Shown: positions 53,909 to 62,313 of the stretch, piece by piece
Layout: the number at the start of each line of letters is the position of its first letter
How positions within the stretch are numbered: position 1 is the first letter of the stretch
Origin: Bacillus sp. MYb209
Lineage (GTDB): Bacteria; Bacillota; Bacilli; Bacillales; Bacillaceae_G
Reading direction: 5' to 3'
Length of the DNA: 64,000 nt
Assembly: GCF_002975175.1 (NCBI RefSeq)
Contig: NZ_PCNZ01000006.1
Coordinates: 62,001 to 126,000 of the forward strand
Notes under the pieces: model-generated
What the model was told of the DNA's origin: nothing
Databases searched by the model: none
The model's input: the letters and a program-made list of their open reading frames with translations, nothing else
Position numbers and translations under genes: made by a program

Positions 53909-53939
53909 TTGACTTAGAGTATACTCTAACAAATACAAT
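53909..53939 (+). promoter_or_regulatory. MerR-type promoter of the SDR gene
   Basis: TTGACT (53909-53914) and TACAAT (53934-53939) are spaced by 19 bases, the long spacing used by MerR activators, with a perfect dyad TTAGAGTATACTCTAA (53914-53929) in the spacer. Confidence 0.82.
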
Positions 53940-53979
53940 CTAACCATAATAAATTAATTTGAATTTAGGAGGCTTTTAT

Positions 53980-54750
53980 ATGAAATATACTGTTATTACT
54001 GGTGCTAGTTCAGGAATTGGCTATGAATCAGCTTTAGCCTTTGCATCTCGCGGAAAAAACTTAATACTTGTAGCTCGAAGACAAGCAGAATTAGAAGAAT
54101 TGAAATTGAAAATTAACGAAATGAATCCGGAATTGGATGTTGTCATTCGAAGAACTGATTTATCCGTCACTGAAGAAGTTTATAAATTTTATGAAAGTCT
54201 ACAAAGTTTTCAAATTGAAACGTGGATTAACAACGCAGGTTTTGGTAATTTCGCCTCAATTGCTGAACAAAATTTAAACAAGATAGAAACGATGTTGCAT
54301 GTAAATATAGAAGCACTAACAATACTATCTTCCCTTTTCGTTCGAGATTATTCAATGACCGAAGGAACACAGCTTATTAACGTTTCATCAGGCGGTGGAT
54401 ACACGATTGTTGCCAATGCTGTTACGTACTGTGCTACGAAATTTTATGTAAGTGCATTTACAGAAGGACTATCTCACGAACTGAAAGAACAAGGTGCAAA
54501 ACTACAAGCAAAAGTTTTAGCTCCTGGTGCAACTGAAACAGAATTTGCACAGCGTTCATTTAATATTGATGAGTTTCAATATGATGGTGTTGTACCGAAA
54601 TTTCATACTGCAAAACAAATGGCACAATTTATGCTCGACCTTTATGATAACGATAAAGTTGTAGGACTTATCGATGGTTCTACGTATAACTATGAACTTA
54701 GAGATCCACTTTATAATTTTGCCGTGAGAAAAACGAATTCAAATTCCTAA
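53980..54750 (+). CDS. Short-chain dehydrogenase/reductase
   Basis: A 256-residue SDR: cofactor motif TGASSGIGYESALAFASRG (residues 6-24), NNAGFG near 82, active Ser in NVSSGGGYT and YCATKFYV (Tyr-x-x-x-Lys near 150). Reduces a carbonyl with NAD(P)H; substrate unknown. Start behind TTAGGAGG. Driven by a MerR-type promoter, so probably induced by reactive aldehydes or the like. Confidence 0.9.
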   Translation: MKYTVITGASSGIGYESALAFASRGKNLILVARRQAELEELKLKINEMNPELDVVIRRTDLSVTEEVYKFYESLQSFQIETWINNAGFGNFASIAEQNLNKIETMLHVNIEALTILSSLFVRDYSMTEGTQLINVSSGGGYTIVANAVTYCATKFYVSAFTEGLSHELKEQGAKLQAKVLAPGATETEFAQRSFNIDEFQYDGVVPKFHTAKQMAQFMLDLYDNDKVVGLIDGSTYNYELRDPLYNFAVRKTNSNS

Positions 54751-54781
54751 TACCATCTCATTTTGTATTAAAATATAGATG

Positions 54782-54815
54782 CCCACTATTATTTGAATAA
54801 TAGTGGGTGATTTTT
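54782..54815. terminator. Bidirectional terminator
   Basis: CCCACTATTATT and complement around TGA, with T5 on the plus side; closes the SDR gene and the converging GNAT gene. Confidence 0.88.
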
Positions 54816-54825
54816 CTCTAAAATT

Positions 54826-55281
54826 TCATCCAACATACCGAACCATCGCCACCTCATCACAATAATCAACCTTTGGACAATGTCTACAATCAATCCATAC
54901 TTTCTCTGGCAATGCTTCTTTATTTACAAAATCAAATCCACACTTTTGAAAAAATACTGTTTCATACGTTAAGGAAATCACTCTTTTTACATTTATTTTC
55001 GTAGCTTCCTCCATCACATGATTTACGAGCATACGCCCTATCCCTTTTCCTGCATATGTATGCGAAACTACTAGCGATCGTATTTCTGCAAGGTCTTCTC
55101 CTAATACATGCAATCCAGCAACTCCAACAATTTTCCCGTCTTCTTTCACAACGTGTAAACATTGTAAATATTGATAGAGAGACAGAATAGACCGCGGTAA
55201 AACAACTCCCTCTTTTGCATACATTTCAATGAGATTATAAATTTCTTTCACATCACTTGTAACCGCATTAAAGATTTCCAT
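54826..55281 (-). CDS. GNAT acetyltransferase, ArgA-like
   Basis: A 151-residue acetyltransferase. Acetyl-CoA loop SHTYAGKGIGRMLVNHVM near residue 73, and C-terminal CRHCPKVDYCDEVAMV, the cysteine-rich end of the short N-acetylglutamate-synthase-type GNATs. May acetylate glutamate, but is not near arg genes; substrate uncertain. Confidence 0.83.
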   Translation of the reverse strand: MEIFNAVTSDVKEIYNLIEMYAKEGVVLPRSILSLYQYLQCLHVVKEDGKIVGVAGLHVLGEDLAEIRSLVVSHTYAGKGIGRMLVNHVMEEATKINVKRVISLTYETVFFQKCGFDFVNKEALPEKVWIDCRHCPKVDYCDEVAMVRYVG

Positions 55282-55418
55282 ATTATATCCCCTTACCTAG
55301 CACCATAATATTTATAAGACTAAATGAATATTAATACATAATTTCATATAATAATACATCTCTCTTTTCTCTCCGTCAATCACTTTTCTGAATTTTTCAC
55401 AAACAAAAACCAAGCAAT

Positions 55419-55913
55419 CTAATCAATGCTTAGTTCCTCATTTCGTATCGGCAATACCGTCGAATATTTAATTTCACGCAGTGCTAAACTCGTCTGTATA
55501 CGTGTAATACCAAGCTTATTCAGCTTTCTAATAAAATGCTCCAGTTCCTTACGATCACGATTTGCAACTTTTAATAAATAATCATACTCTCCTGTTAAAC
55601 AGTGACATTCTAACACTTCAGGCATAGATTCTAATTCTCGTTCTAACACTTCAAGCTTTTCATACTGATGAATATTCGTGCTCATAAAAATAAAGCAAAG
55701 TAAATCAAAACCTAGCTTTTCTTGATTTAAAATTGCTACTTGCTTATCAATGAATCCTTCCCCGTCTAATCTTTTTATTCTTGCATGCATCGCAGCTGGT
55801 GATAAATTAACGCGGCGTGCTAACTCTGCATTACTTACTTGTGACTCTTTCTGCAATATATCTAAAATTTTCACATCCAAATTATCAAGCACTTTAATAA
55901 CAGATGACTCCAT
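55419..55913 (-). CDS. Lrp/AsnC-family regulator
   Basis: A 164-residue regulator: helix-turn-helix NAELARRVNLSPAAMHARIKRL (about 28-49) and RAM ligand domain from residue 80 (CFIFMSTNIHQYEKLEVLE, GEYDYLLKV). Start ATG 55913 behind AAAAGGAGG. Divergent from an EamA transporter, a common pairing in which Lrp controls amino acid export. Confidence 0.9.
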   Translation of the reverse strand: MESSVIKVLDNLDVKILDILQKESQVSNAELARRVNLSPAAMHARIKRLDGEGFIDKQVAILNQEKLGFDLLCFIFMSTNIHQYEKLEVLERELESMPEVLECHCLTGEYDYLLKVANRDRKELEHFIRKLNKLGITRIQTSLALREIKYSTVLPIRNEELSID

Positions 55914-56118
55914 CAAAATTCCTCCTTTTTTCTTACCGATGATTATTCGAAGAAACATCCCATAACTTATATAAAACTGAATATTTTTCTTCGAATAAGA
56001 TTTCTAACAAAACATTTTATCGAGTTTTAACCATTATACAAAAGAATATATTAGATAATAAAGAAAAATGCTAAAATTATTTACAATTCATTCTTATTTC
56101 AAAAAAGGGGTTTTTAGC

Positions 56119-57030
56119 ATGCCTTATTTTTATGTCTTTTTATTATTATTAACGAGCTTATTATGGGGAGGAAATTTTGTTGTTGGGAAATCACTCGTCG
56201 ATCATGCATCTCCGATGACACTGACAAGTTTAAGATGGATAATTGCGATCATTTGTTTATTACCAATGGTATGGTTTAAAGAGAAGAAAATCATTCCACC
56301 ACGCTCTGCAATACTTCCGTTAATACTTATGGGAATTTCAGGAGTCGTTCTTTTTAACATTTTTCAATTTTTAGCACTAGAAAAAACATCCGCAACGAAT
56401 GTAGGTCTTATTTCTACATTGAACGCTATTTCGATTGCATTATTTTCTGTGTTATTTCTAAAAGAAAAAGTAAATACACTTCAAATTCTTTCTATGATTC
56501 TTTCATTTTCCGGGGTCATCCTTGTTCTTTTGAAAGGAAATTTCGCTCTATTGTTTTCACTACATTTTAATAGCGGCGATTTATGGATGATTGCGGCTGT
56601 TTGTATTTGGGGCATTTATTCTGTTTGTAGTAAATGGGCGACAAAAACAGTTACACCACTAATGGCGACGTTATATTCTGGCATTTTTGGCGTCATTTTA
56701 TTGCTTCCATTTAACATAGGCAACTTCACTGTTTCCAATATTAATTCTTCCTTCATAACATCACTTTTATATACAGGATTGATTTCAACGGTCCTTTGTA
56801 TGGTATTTTGGAACATTGGTGTACAGAAATTAGGAGCTACTACATCGGGTATTTTTCTAAATTTCAATCCGATTTTTACAGCTATCCTAGCCTTTATTTT
56901 CCTCGGAGAAGAACTAACATGGATTCAAATTTTCGGGACAATTATCGTCGTGACAGGATGTTATTTATTTTCTCATTTTAAAACCGTTGCTTCGCAGCCA
57001 ACTGGAGCTTTAGTGCGAAAGCATTCTTAA
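56119..57030 (+). CDS. EamA/DMT-family transporter
   Basis: A 303-residue ten-helix drug/metabolite transporter with two EamA repeats (SLLWGGNFVVGKSLVDHASP at the N-terminus; GIYSVCSKWATKTVTP near 175). Start ATG 56119 behind AAGGGG. Probably exports an amino acid or metabolite under control of the Lrp protein. Confidence 0.88.
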   Translation: MPYFYVFLLLLTSLLWGGNFVVGKSLVDHASPMTLTSLRWIIAIICLLPMVWFKEKKIIPPRSAILPLILMGISGVVLFNIFQFLALEKTSATNVGLISTLNAISIALFSVLFLKEKVNTLQILSMILSFSGVILVLLKGNFALLFSLHFNSGDLWMIAAVCIWGIYSVCSKWATKTVTPLMATLYSGIFGVILLLPFNIGNFTVSNINSSFITSLLYTGLISTVLCMVFWNIGVQKLGATTSGIFLNFNPIFTAILAFIFLGEELTWIQIFGTIIVVTGCYLFSHFKTVASQPTGALVRKHS

Positions 57031-57032
57031 TG

Positions 57033-57066
57033 AAAAAACATCGCCACCAGAGTGGCGATGTTTTTT
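57033..57066. terminator. Bidirectional terminator
   Basis: AAAAAACATCGCCAC and its complement around CAGA, between the EamA and the converging hypothetical gene. Confidence 0.92.
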
Positions 57067-57547
57067 ATTTACCTTTCATTTCTTTCACATACTGTTTTTC
57101 TTCTTCTGGCGATAAGCGTTCTGTTGCCTTTCCGGTATCACCACCTTGAATTTCCCACAAAAAGTTATGCTCCTCAACCGTTTGTGAAAAGTCTCCTTTC
57201 TCCCAACGCTCCAAGGTAGAAAGTAGCTTTGATTTATATTTAAAATTAGTACTGCTTTCTACTGCGTTCTTCGCACTACTAATTTCCTTATTTGTCATTT
57301 CGATAAATCCCCATTTCTCAGAGGATTTCACTTTTTGATGTACCATCCTATGCATTGTAGAAATAATTTCATCTTCACTAACTTGTGGCTTCTCTTCCTT
57401 TACTTTCTTCTCCTGTTGATCCATTACTTTTTGTACTTTAAGGCTCTTCTCCTCCTCCTCTATATAATTAAGAAATTTAGTAACACCGAATAAAGCCCCC
57501 ATCACAATTACAATCATTGTAATTGTCCCTATTATCCATTTTTTCAT
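57065..57547 (-). CDS. Membrane-anchored hypothetical protein (DUF6241-like)
   Basis: A 160-residue protein: one N-terminal membrane segment (IIGTITMIVIVMGALFGV), then a charged helical domain (EEEEKSLKVQKVMDQQEKK, IISTMHRMVHQKVKSSEKWG). Likely extracytoplasmic. Resembles the DUF6241 group by the HxMVHQKV and KWGFIEMT blocks, from memory only. Role unknown. Confidence 0.7.
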   Translation of the reverse strand: MKKWIIGTITMIVIVMGALFGVTKFLNYIEEEEKSLKVQKVMDQQEKKVKEEKPQVSEDEIISTMHRMVHQKVKSSEKWGFIEMTNKEISSAKNAVESSTNFKYKSKLLSTLERWEKGDFSQTVEEHNFLWEIQGGDTGKATERLSPEEEKQYVKEMKGK

Positions 57548-57635
57548 ATTATGTACTCCCCATTCCCCCTAATAATTACATAAACAAATGGAATCGCCTG
57601 CACATAGTCGATTCCATTTGTTTCCTTATTTTATT

Positions 57636-58037
57636 TTAAGCCTTCATCGCTTCTCGTACAATATAACTATCCACATACTGCTTAAACTTCACGGTTTTTC
57701 CGTTCTCAAGTTTCCATACGTGAACAAAGTCTGCTTCAAAGGATTTTCCCGTCTCTTTATAAACTCCTGAGTAAACACCTTCAGCAATGATTACATCTTT
57801 TCCGTTTACTTCATGGTACGTATTTACACTCGCTTTATAATTATCCCATTCTGATCCTAAACGGCTAAATACATTTTCCATTATTGCTTCTACACCAATA
57901 TACGTTCCACCGTACGGAAAACCGGCTGCCTCTGTCCACTCTACTTTTTCAGAGAGAGCTTCCGCTAAATGTTTTGTATTTGAAGAAGATGGTCCTTCAT
58001 ATGTGCTTCGAATAATTTCTAAATTTGATTTAAGCAT
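57636..58037 (-). CDS. SnoaL/NTF2-like protein
   Basis: A 133-residue NTF2-fold protein (IIRSTYEGPSSSNTKHLAEA, FVHVWKLENGKTVKFKQYVD). No signal. ATG at 58037 behind GGAGGAAGTAAC. Two strong dyads lie in its promoter region. Such proteins often detoxify or isomerise small compounds; substrate unknown. Confidence 0.82.
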   Translation of the reverse strand: MLKSNLEIIRSTYEGPSSSNTKHLAEALSEKVEWTEAAGFPYGGTYIGVEAIMENVFSRLGSEWDNYKASVNTYHEVNGKDVIIAEGVYSGVYKETGKSFEADFVHVWKLENGKTVKFKQYVDSYIVREAMKA

Positions 58038-58071
58038 GTTACTTCCTCCTGCTTTCATATTCCTTTAAACT

Positions 58072-58110
58072 TTACACAAGGTGTAATCGGCGTAGTTACA
58101 TCTTGTGTAA
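58072..58110 (-). promoter_or_regulatory. Dyad 1 upstream of the SnoaL-like gene
   Basis: TTACACAAGGTGTAA and TTACATCTTGTGTAA form a long inverted repeat (one mismatch) around 9 bases, 35 bases from the start. Halves also contain TTACA/TGTAA dyads. Confidence 0.6.
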
Positions 58111-58141
58111 AAAATATCGGTATCATTTTATACCTAACTAA

Positions 58142-58170
58142 CTTGATGTAATTATTATAGTTACATCAAG
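58142..58170 (-). promoter_or_regulatory. Dyad 2 upstream of the SnoaL-like gene
   Basis: CTTGATGTAA and TTACATCAAG, perfect 10-bp arms around TTATTATAG. Shares GATGTAA/TTACATC with dyad 1, so probably bound by the same regulator. Confidence 0.6.
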
Positions 58171-58199
58171 TCGTCAAGTCAACACTTAAAAAATGAAAT

Positions 58200-58604
58200 T
58201 TACTTCGTTTTCATTACTCTCTCTTTTAAGAAACGATCTACATATCCTTCTGCTTTTACAACGAATAAATACGCACCCATTGATAATAAAGCAAGATCTA
58301 ATTCATATCCCGGATTCTTTCCATCTCCTAATAACCCTGCTGCTCCATTTACCTTTACGATAGCTCCAGCCAAAATAAGAGCGAATAACAATCCTACATA
58401 TCGTACACCTAAACCGATAATTAATAATATACCACCTACTAATTCAACTGTTGCTACGCCGTATGCAAGACCACCTGGTAAGCCGATACTTGTAAACCAT
58501 CCTGCTACGTTATCGATACCTGATTGAAACTTTGCTAAACCGTGTGCAAAAAACGTAACTCCTAACACGATACGAATAATTAAATTACCAATATATTGAT
58601 TCAT
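58200..58604 (-). CDS. DoxX-family membrane protein
   Basis: A 134-residue four-helix membrane protein: RIVLGVTFFAHGLAKFQSGI, GLPGGLAYGVATVELVGGIL, LIIGLGVRYVGLLFALI. DoxX relatives act in thiol or quinone redox or with MarR/HxlR-controlled dioxygenase operons. Start behind GGAGAG. It precedes the SnoaL-like gene on the same strand but the operator cluster lies between, so separate promoters are likely. Confidence 0.87.
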   Translation of the reverse strand: MNQYIGNLIIRIVLGVTFFAHGLAKFQSGIDNVAGWFTSIGLPGGLAYGVATVELVGGILLIIGLGVRYVGLLFALILAGAIVKVNGAAGLLGDGKNPGYELDLALLSMGAYLFVVKAEGYVDRFLKERVMKTK

Positions 58605-58708
58605 TTTGAACTCTCCTTTTTTTGTTTTGTTATGATGAACATTTATTCACAAGACAAAACAATACGGTATTTCTCTTCAGTCGTCAAACACTTTTTTGAA
58701 AGAAAACA

Positions 58709-58742
58709 AAAAACATTATCCGTTTTACGAATAATGTCTTTT
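58709..58742 (-). terminator. Terminator of mupG
   Basis: AAAAACATTAT and ATAATGT around CCGTTTTACGA, T-rich on the minus-strand side. Confidence 0.75.
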
Positions 58743-58758
58743 ACAAAATAGTGCTAAT

Positions 58759-59832
58759 TCAAGCTTTCGCTCTATTACTTAGAATAAGTTGAAAATTTTC
58801 CCCAGCACCTATATAAGACAATAAAGACACATCTTCTTCAATCACCATTCCAACAACATTCACTCTCTCATCTTCAGGTAAATCATTTATAACAATTTGC
58901 ATTTCACCAGCATATCTACCGTACAATTCATTATCGATTGTAATACTGCCCCGTTTTCTTGAAATTGTATTCATCGGTTGTAATACAACTTTATTTTCTT
59001 CACGCGATTCTACAGAGCGAATTACATCACGTGCTGGATCAAGCCGGTTCGTATGCACTCTTTCTATCAATTGTACAGTGTCGCTATCATTTATAAATGA
59101 TTGATATCGCACCGGAATAATCCCATTACTCGCCATCGCGATTTCTTGTACCCTTTCTAGACTCGCGCTTATGTCTCCAATTAGCACTTTATCGACGGCA
59201 CACTCTTGAACAAGTTCTAAATACGCCTCAAGCGGCCGCATATAGCGGTGCTTTTCTAACGTTGGTAAACCTCCATATAAAGGACCTCGTTTTTCATCAT
59301 CTCCCGGAATAAATGCCATCGTTTTTATTCCGCAATCATGTAAATACTTATTTTGTTTTTGTAAAAACGACTTTGCTAGTCCTGTTTCTGGACGCGGATA
59401 AAAATTATGCCACGCTTCTACACGATCTACTCGTATATTTTCCGCAAGTAACTCTTTCCAAAATGATTCTGTAATCGTACTCGCGTTTAAAGCCACTTTC
59501 ATTTTATGAGATACGAGCGCAATTTCTTTTGGTGCAATACCGTAATCCATTCGCAAACCAGTAATGCCCCACTCTACTAACTCTTCCACATTTTCATACG
59601 TTATTCCTAAATGGTTTAACGATTTTGGAAAGACATCAACCATTAATTCCATTTCATTTTCGAGAGCTTGTTTCCCAAGTATTTGAATTAACTCCTTATA
59701 CGTATTCGGATCATCTTCTGGAATGTGAAGAGATGTAAAAATAGATGAAAATCCGTTTTCTTTCGCTATTTTTAACCATGCTTCTTGTTTCTCTACTCGC
59801 TCTTTTGAAAGATAAATTGAAACTCCTATCAT
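58759..59832 (-). CDS. mupG: 6-phospho-N-acetylmuramidase MupG (DUF871)
   Basis: A 357-residue TIM-barrel-type protein of the DUF871/MupG family (MIGVSIYLSKERVEKQEAWL, GITGLRMDYGIAPKEIAL, NFYPRPETGL), with a smaller C-terminal domain. MupG cleaves MurNAc-6P-linked disaccharide inside the cell. ATG at 59832 behind GGGAG. Last gene of the murQ-murP-mupG unit; a hairpin separates it from murP. Confidence 0.87.
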   Translation of the reverse strand: MIGVSIYLSKERVEKQEAWLKIAKENGFSSIFTSLHIPEDDPNTYKELIQILGKQALENEMELMVDVFPKSLNHLGITYENVEELVEWGITGLRMDYGIAPKEIALVSHKMKVALNASTITESFWKELLAENIRVDRVEAWHNFYPRPETGLAKSFLQKQNKYLHDCGIKTMAFIPGDDEKRGPLYGGLPTLEKHRYMRPLEAYLELVQECAVDKVLIGDISASLERVQEIAMASNGIIPVRYQSFINDSDTVQLIERVHTNRLDPARDVIRSVESREENKVVLQPMNTISRKRGSITIDNELYGRYAGEMQIVINDLPEDERVNVVGMVIEEDVSLLSYIGAGENFQLILSNRAKA

Positions 59833-59854
59833 ATAAATCTCCCTCTCTATTAAT

Positions 59855-59890
59855 AGAAAAAGAGAAAGGAAACCCCTTTCTCTTTTTCTA
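59855..59890 (-). terminator. Hairpin between murP and mupG
   Basis: AGAAAAAGAGAAAGG pairs with CCTTTCTCTTTTTCT around a short loop; one arm covers the murP stop. It can act as a partial terminator or processing site lowering mupG relative to murP. Confidence 0.65.
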
Positions 59891-61252
59891 TATATTTTCT
59901 GCCATTTCTTCTTTAAATCCGAAGAAGTACGTAAAGATAAATCCGAAAGTATATGCAATCACTAAACCAAGGAAATATAATAAATATTTATTATCAGCAA
60001 TTAACGGAATTAATGATAATCCTGATACGCCGATTCCGAGTGCGGCTGTTTTCATAACTGCTTGGAACGCACCGCCGACAGCCGCTCCTAAACAAGCAGT
60101 AAGAAACGGTTTCCCAAGTGGCAATGTAACCCCGTATAATAACGGTTCACCAATTCCTAAAAATCCTACTGGTAATCCACCTTTAATCACATTACGAAGG
60201 CGTTTATTTTTTGTTTTCACATAAATTGCAATCGCTGCTCCTACTTGCCCAGCGCCAGCCATTGCTAATACTGGTAATAAAGGCGTTACGTGAGTTTGAT
60301 TAATAAATTCCATATGAATCGGTGTTAAACCGTGATGTAATCCGACCATTACGAGAGGTAAAAATGTTCCAGCAAGCACAGCTCCGGCAAATGCTCCGCC
60401 AATATTTAAGATAGCATTAATTCCGCTTGTAATTCCTTCAGATAAGAAACCTGCAACTGGCTGAATTGCTAACATCGTTACTATACTTACCACTAATACA
60501 GTAATGAGTGGTGTCACGATAATATCAACTGCATTTGGCACAGCTTTTCGAACTTGTCTTTCAACTACAACCATAAGCCATGCTGCAAAAATAACTGCAA
60601 ATAATCCGCCCCGTCCGGGTACTAGCGCTTCACCGAATAATTTTACATTCGCCATCGCTGGATTGAAAATTAAAATACCTGCAATTGCCCCAAGAACTGG
60701 TGTCCCTCCAAATTCTTTCGCTGTATTCCAGCCGACTAAAATGCCTAAGAATGTAAAGATACCGCCGCCAATTAAAAGTAACATTTGTAGCCATGTTGCA
60801 TTCGGGTCGGCGCCTGCATTTTTCGCAAAGTTAGCAACCCCGTTTATAATTCCTGATGCGACAAGACCAGGTATTAACGGAATGAAAATACTTCCTATTT
60901 TTCTTAAAAAGTTTTTCACTGGTGTATTATTTTTCTTCTTAATCCCTGACTTTATCTCTTGACCGAGATCCTCAAGGTGATGGTCTGCAACCTCACCAAT
61001 TCGTAATCCTGTTAAAACTTCCATTTCAGCTGCTACTTTATTTACTGTTCCTGCACCAACGACAACTTGAAGTGTTTCATCTTCAATCACGCCCATAACA
61101 CCTTCAACTTTTTTCAGAAGGTCCATGTTCACTTTACTTTCATCATGAAGCGTTAATCGTAACCTCGTCATACAATGAGCAATGCCACGAATATTTTTTA
61201 CTCCCCCAAGTTGCTCCGTAATCTCACTTGCCATTCTCACTTCTTTCTTCAT
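59888..61252 (-). CDS. murP: PTS N-acetylmuramic acid transporter subunit EIIBC (MurP)
   Basis: A 454-residue PTS IIBC protein. IIB domain residues 1-85 with the phosphorylated Cys in AHCMTRLRLTL (C27); IIC domain from about 105 with GLHHGLTPIHMEFINQTHVT, GVGE-like GIGEPLLYGVTLPLG. Takes up and phosphorylates MurNAc (or MurNAc-GlcNAc). Lacks its own IIA, so borrows one. Start ATG behind GGAGGGGGG. Between murQ and mupG. Confidence 0.87.
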   Translation of the reverse strand: MKKEVRMASEITEQLGGVKNIRGIAHCMTRLRLTLHDESKVNMDLLKKVEGVMGVIEDETLQVVVGAGTVNKVAAEMEVLTGLRIGEVADHHLEDLGQEIKSGIKKKNNTPVKNFLRKIGSIFIPLIPGLVASGIINGVANFAKNAGADPNATWLQMLLLIGGGIFTFLGILVGWNTAKEFGGTPVLGAIAGILIFNPAMANVKLFGEALVPGRGGLFAVIFAAWLMVVVERQVRKAVPNAVDIIVTPLITVLVVSIVTMLAIQPVAGFLSEGITSGINAILNIGGAFAGAVLAGTFLPLVMVGLHHGLTPIHMEFINQTHVTPLLPVLAMAGAGQVGAAIAIYVKTKNKRLRNVIKGGLPVGFLGIGEPLLYGVTLPLGKPFLTACLGAAVGGAFQAVMKTAALGIGVSGLSLIPLIADNKYLLYFLGLVIAYTFGFIFTYFFGFKEEMAENI

Positions 61253-61276
61253 AACAGAATCCCCCCTCCCCAGAGT

Positions 61277-62161
61277 TTAAAGTGCCTTCTTCACAAATCC
61301 TTTCGCACATTTTAATTTTTCTAGTGCTTCCCCATATTCACACTGTAGTAATATCATAACGATTGCAGCTTTCACATTTCGATTTGCTTTTTCATAATAC
61401 TCTGTAGCTACTTCATAACTAGCGCCTGTTGCTTCAACAATAATTCGTTTTGAGCGTTCTACTAACTTTTCGTTTGTCGATTGAACATCTACCATTAAGT
61501 TTTTATATACTTTCCCTACACCAATCATAGACACTGTAGAAATCATATTGAGTACTAGTTTTTGCGCTGTACCAGCCTTCAAACGTGTTGAGCCTGTTAA
61601 TATTTCTGCGCCTGTTTCCACTTCCACATTTAGTTTTGCATATTTACTTATTTCAGCATTTTTATTACAGGAAATACTAGCTGTACTCGCTCCCACACTA
61701 CTTGCGTATTTCAATCCGCCAATTACATAAGGTGTTCTACCACTTGCTGCAATTCCAATAACCGTATCTTTCTCGTTTAATCCAATGCTTTTCAAATCTT
61801 CTTCTGCTAACTCTTCACGATCTTCAGCGCCTTCTACCGCCTTGGTAAGCGCTTTCGATCCACCTGCTATAAATCCTTGCACCATTTTGTCATCTGTTCC
61901 AAATGTCGGTGGACATTCCACTGCGTCTAAAATACCTAAACGGCCACTCGTACCAGCCCCAATATAAATTAAACGGCCTTCTTCTTCAAAAGACTTAATA
62001 ACAATCTGTACAACCTTTTCAATTTCTTCTATTTCATTTTCAACTGCTAACGCAACAGTCCGATCTTCCTGATTCATGCTTTGTAAAACTTCTTTTATGC
62101 TCATCTCATCTAAATTCATCGTCTTCTCATTACGATGTTCTGTAGATAAATTTTCTAACAT
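61277..62161 (-). CDS. murQ: N-acetylmuramic acid 6-phosphate etherase MurQ
   Basis: A 294-residue SIS-domain lyase: IGAGTSGRLGILDAVECPPT near residue 75, AASGRTPYVIGGL near 155, and NMISTVSMIGVGKVY near 207. Cleaves the lactyl ether of MurNAc-6P to GlcNAc-6P and D-lactate. Start behind AAGGTGACAAC. First gene of the MurNAc unit. Confidence 0.94.
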   Translation of the reverse strand: MLENLSTEHRNEKTMNLDEMSIKEVLQSMNQEDRTVALAVENEIEEIEKVVQIVIKSFEEEGRLIYIGAGTSGRLGILDAVECPPTFGTDDKMVQGFIAGGSKALTKAVEGAEDREELAEEDLKSIGLNEKDTVIGIAASGRTPYVIGGLKYASSVGASTASISCNKNAEISKYAKLNVEVETGAEILTGSTRLKAGTAQKLVLNMISTVSMIGVGKVYKNLMVDVQSTNEKLVERSKRIIVEATGASYEVATEYYEKANRNVKAAIVMILLQCEYGEALEKLKCAKGFVKKAL

Positions 62162-62176
62162 GTTGTCACCTTCTTC

Positions 62177-62254
62177 GAAATTTTATTTCATACTTTTATT
62201 ATAACTTTAAGAAATTTAAAATCGATATTACTTTTTTATTTTATGAAATTTCAT
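62177..62254 (-). promoter_or_regulatory. Candidate MurR operators upstream of murQ
   Basis: GAAATTTTATTTC at 62177-62189 and ATGAAATTTCAT at 62243-62254 are small dyads in the murQ promoter region, both built on GAAAT/ATTTC. Confidence 0.45.
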
Positions 62255-62290
62255 TTCTTTTCATGACAAATTTATGTCCAGTCACACAAA

Positions 62291-62313
62291 AAAAGATGGG
62301 TTTCCCCATCTTT
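62291..62313 (-). terminator. Terminator of murR
   Basis: AAGATGGG and CCCATCTT around TTTC, ending just after the murR stop. Confidence 0.85.
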
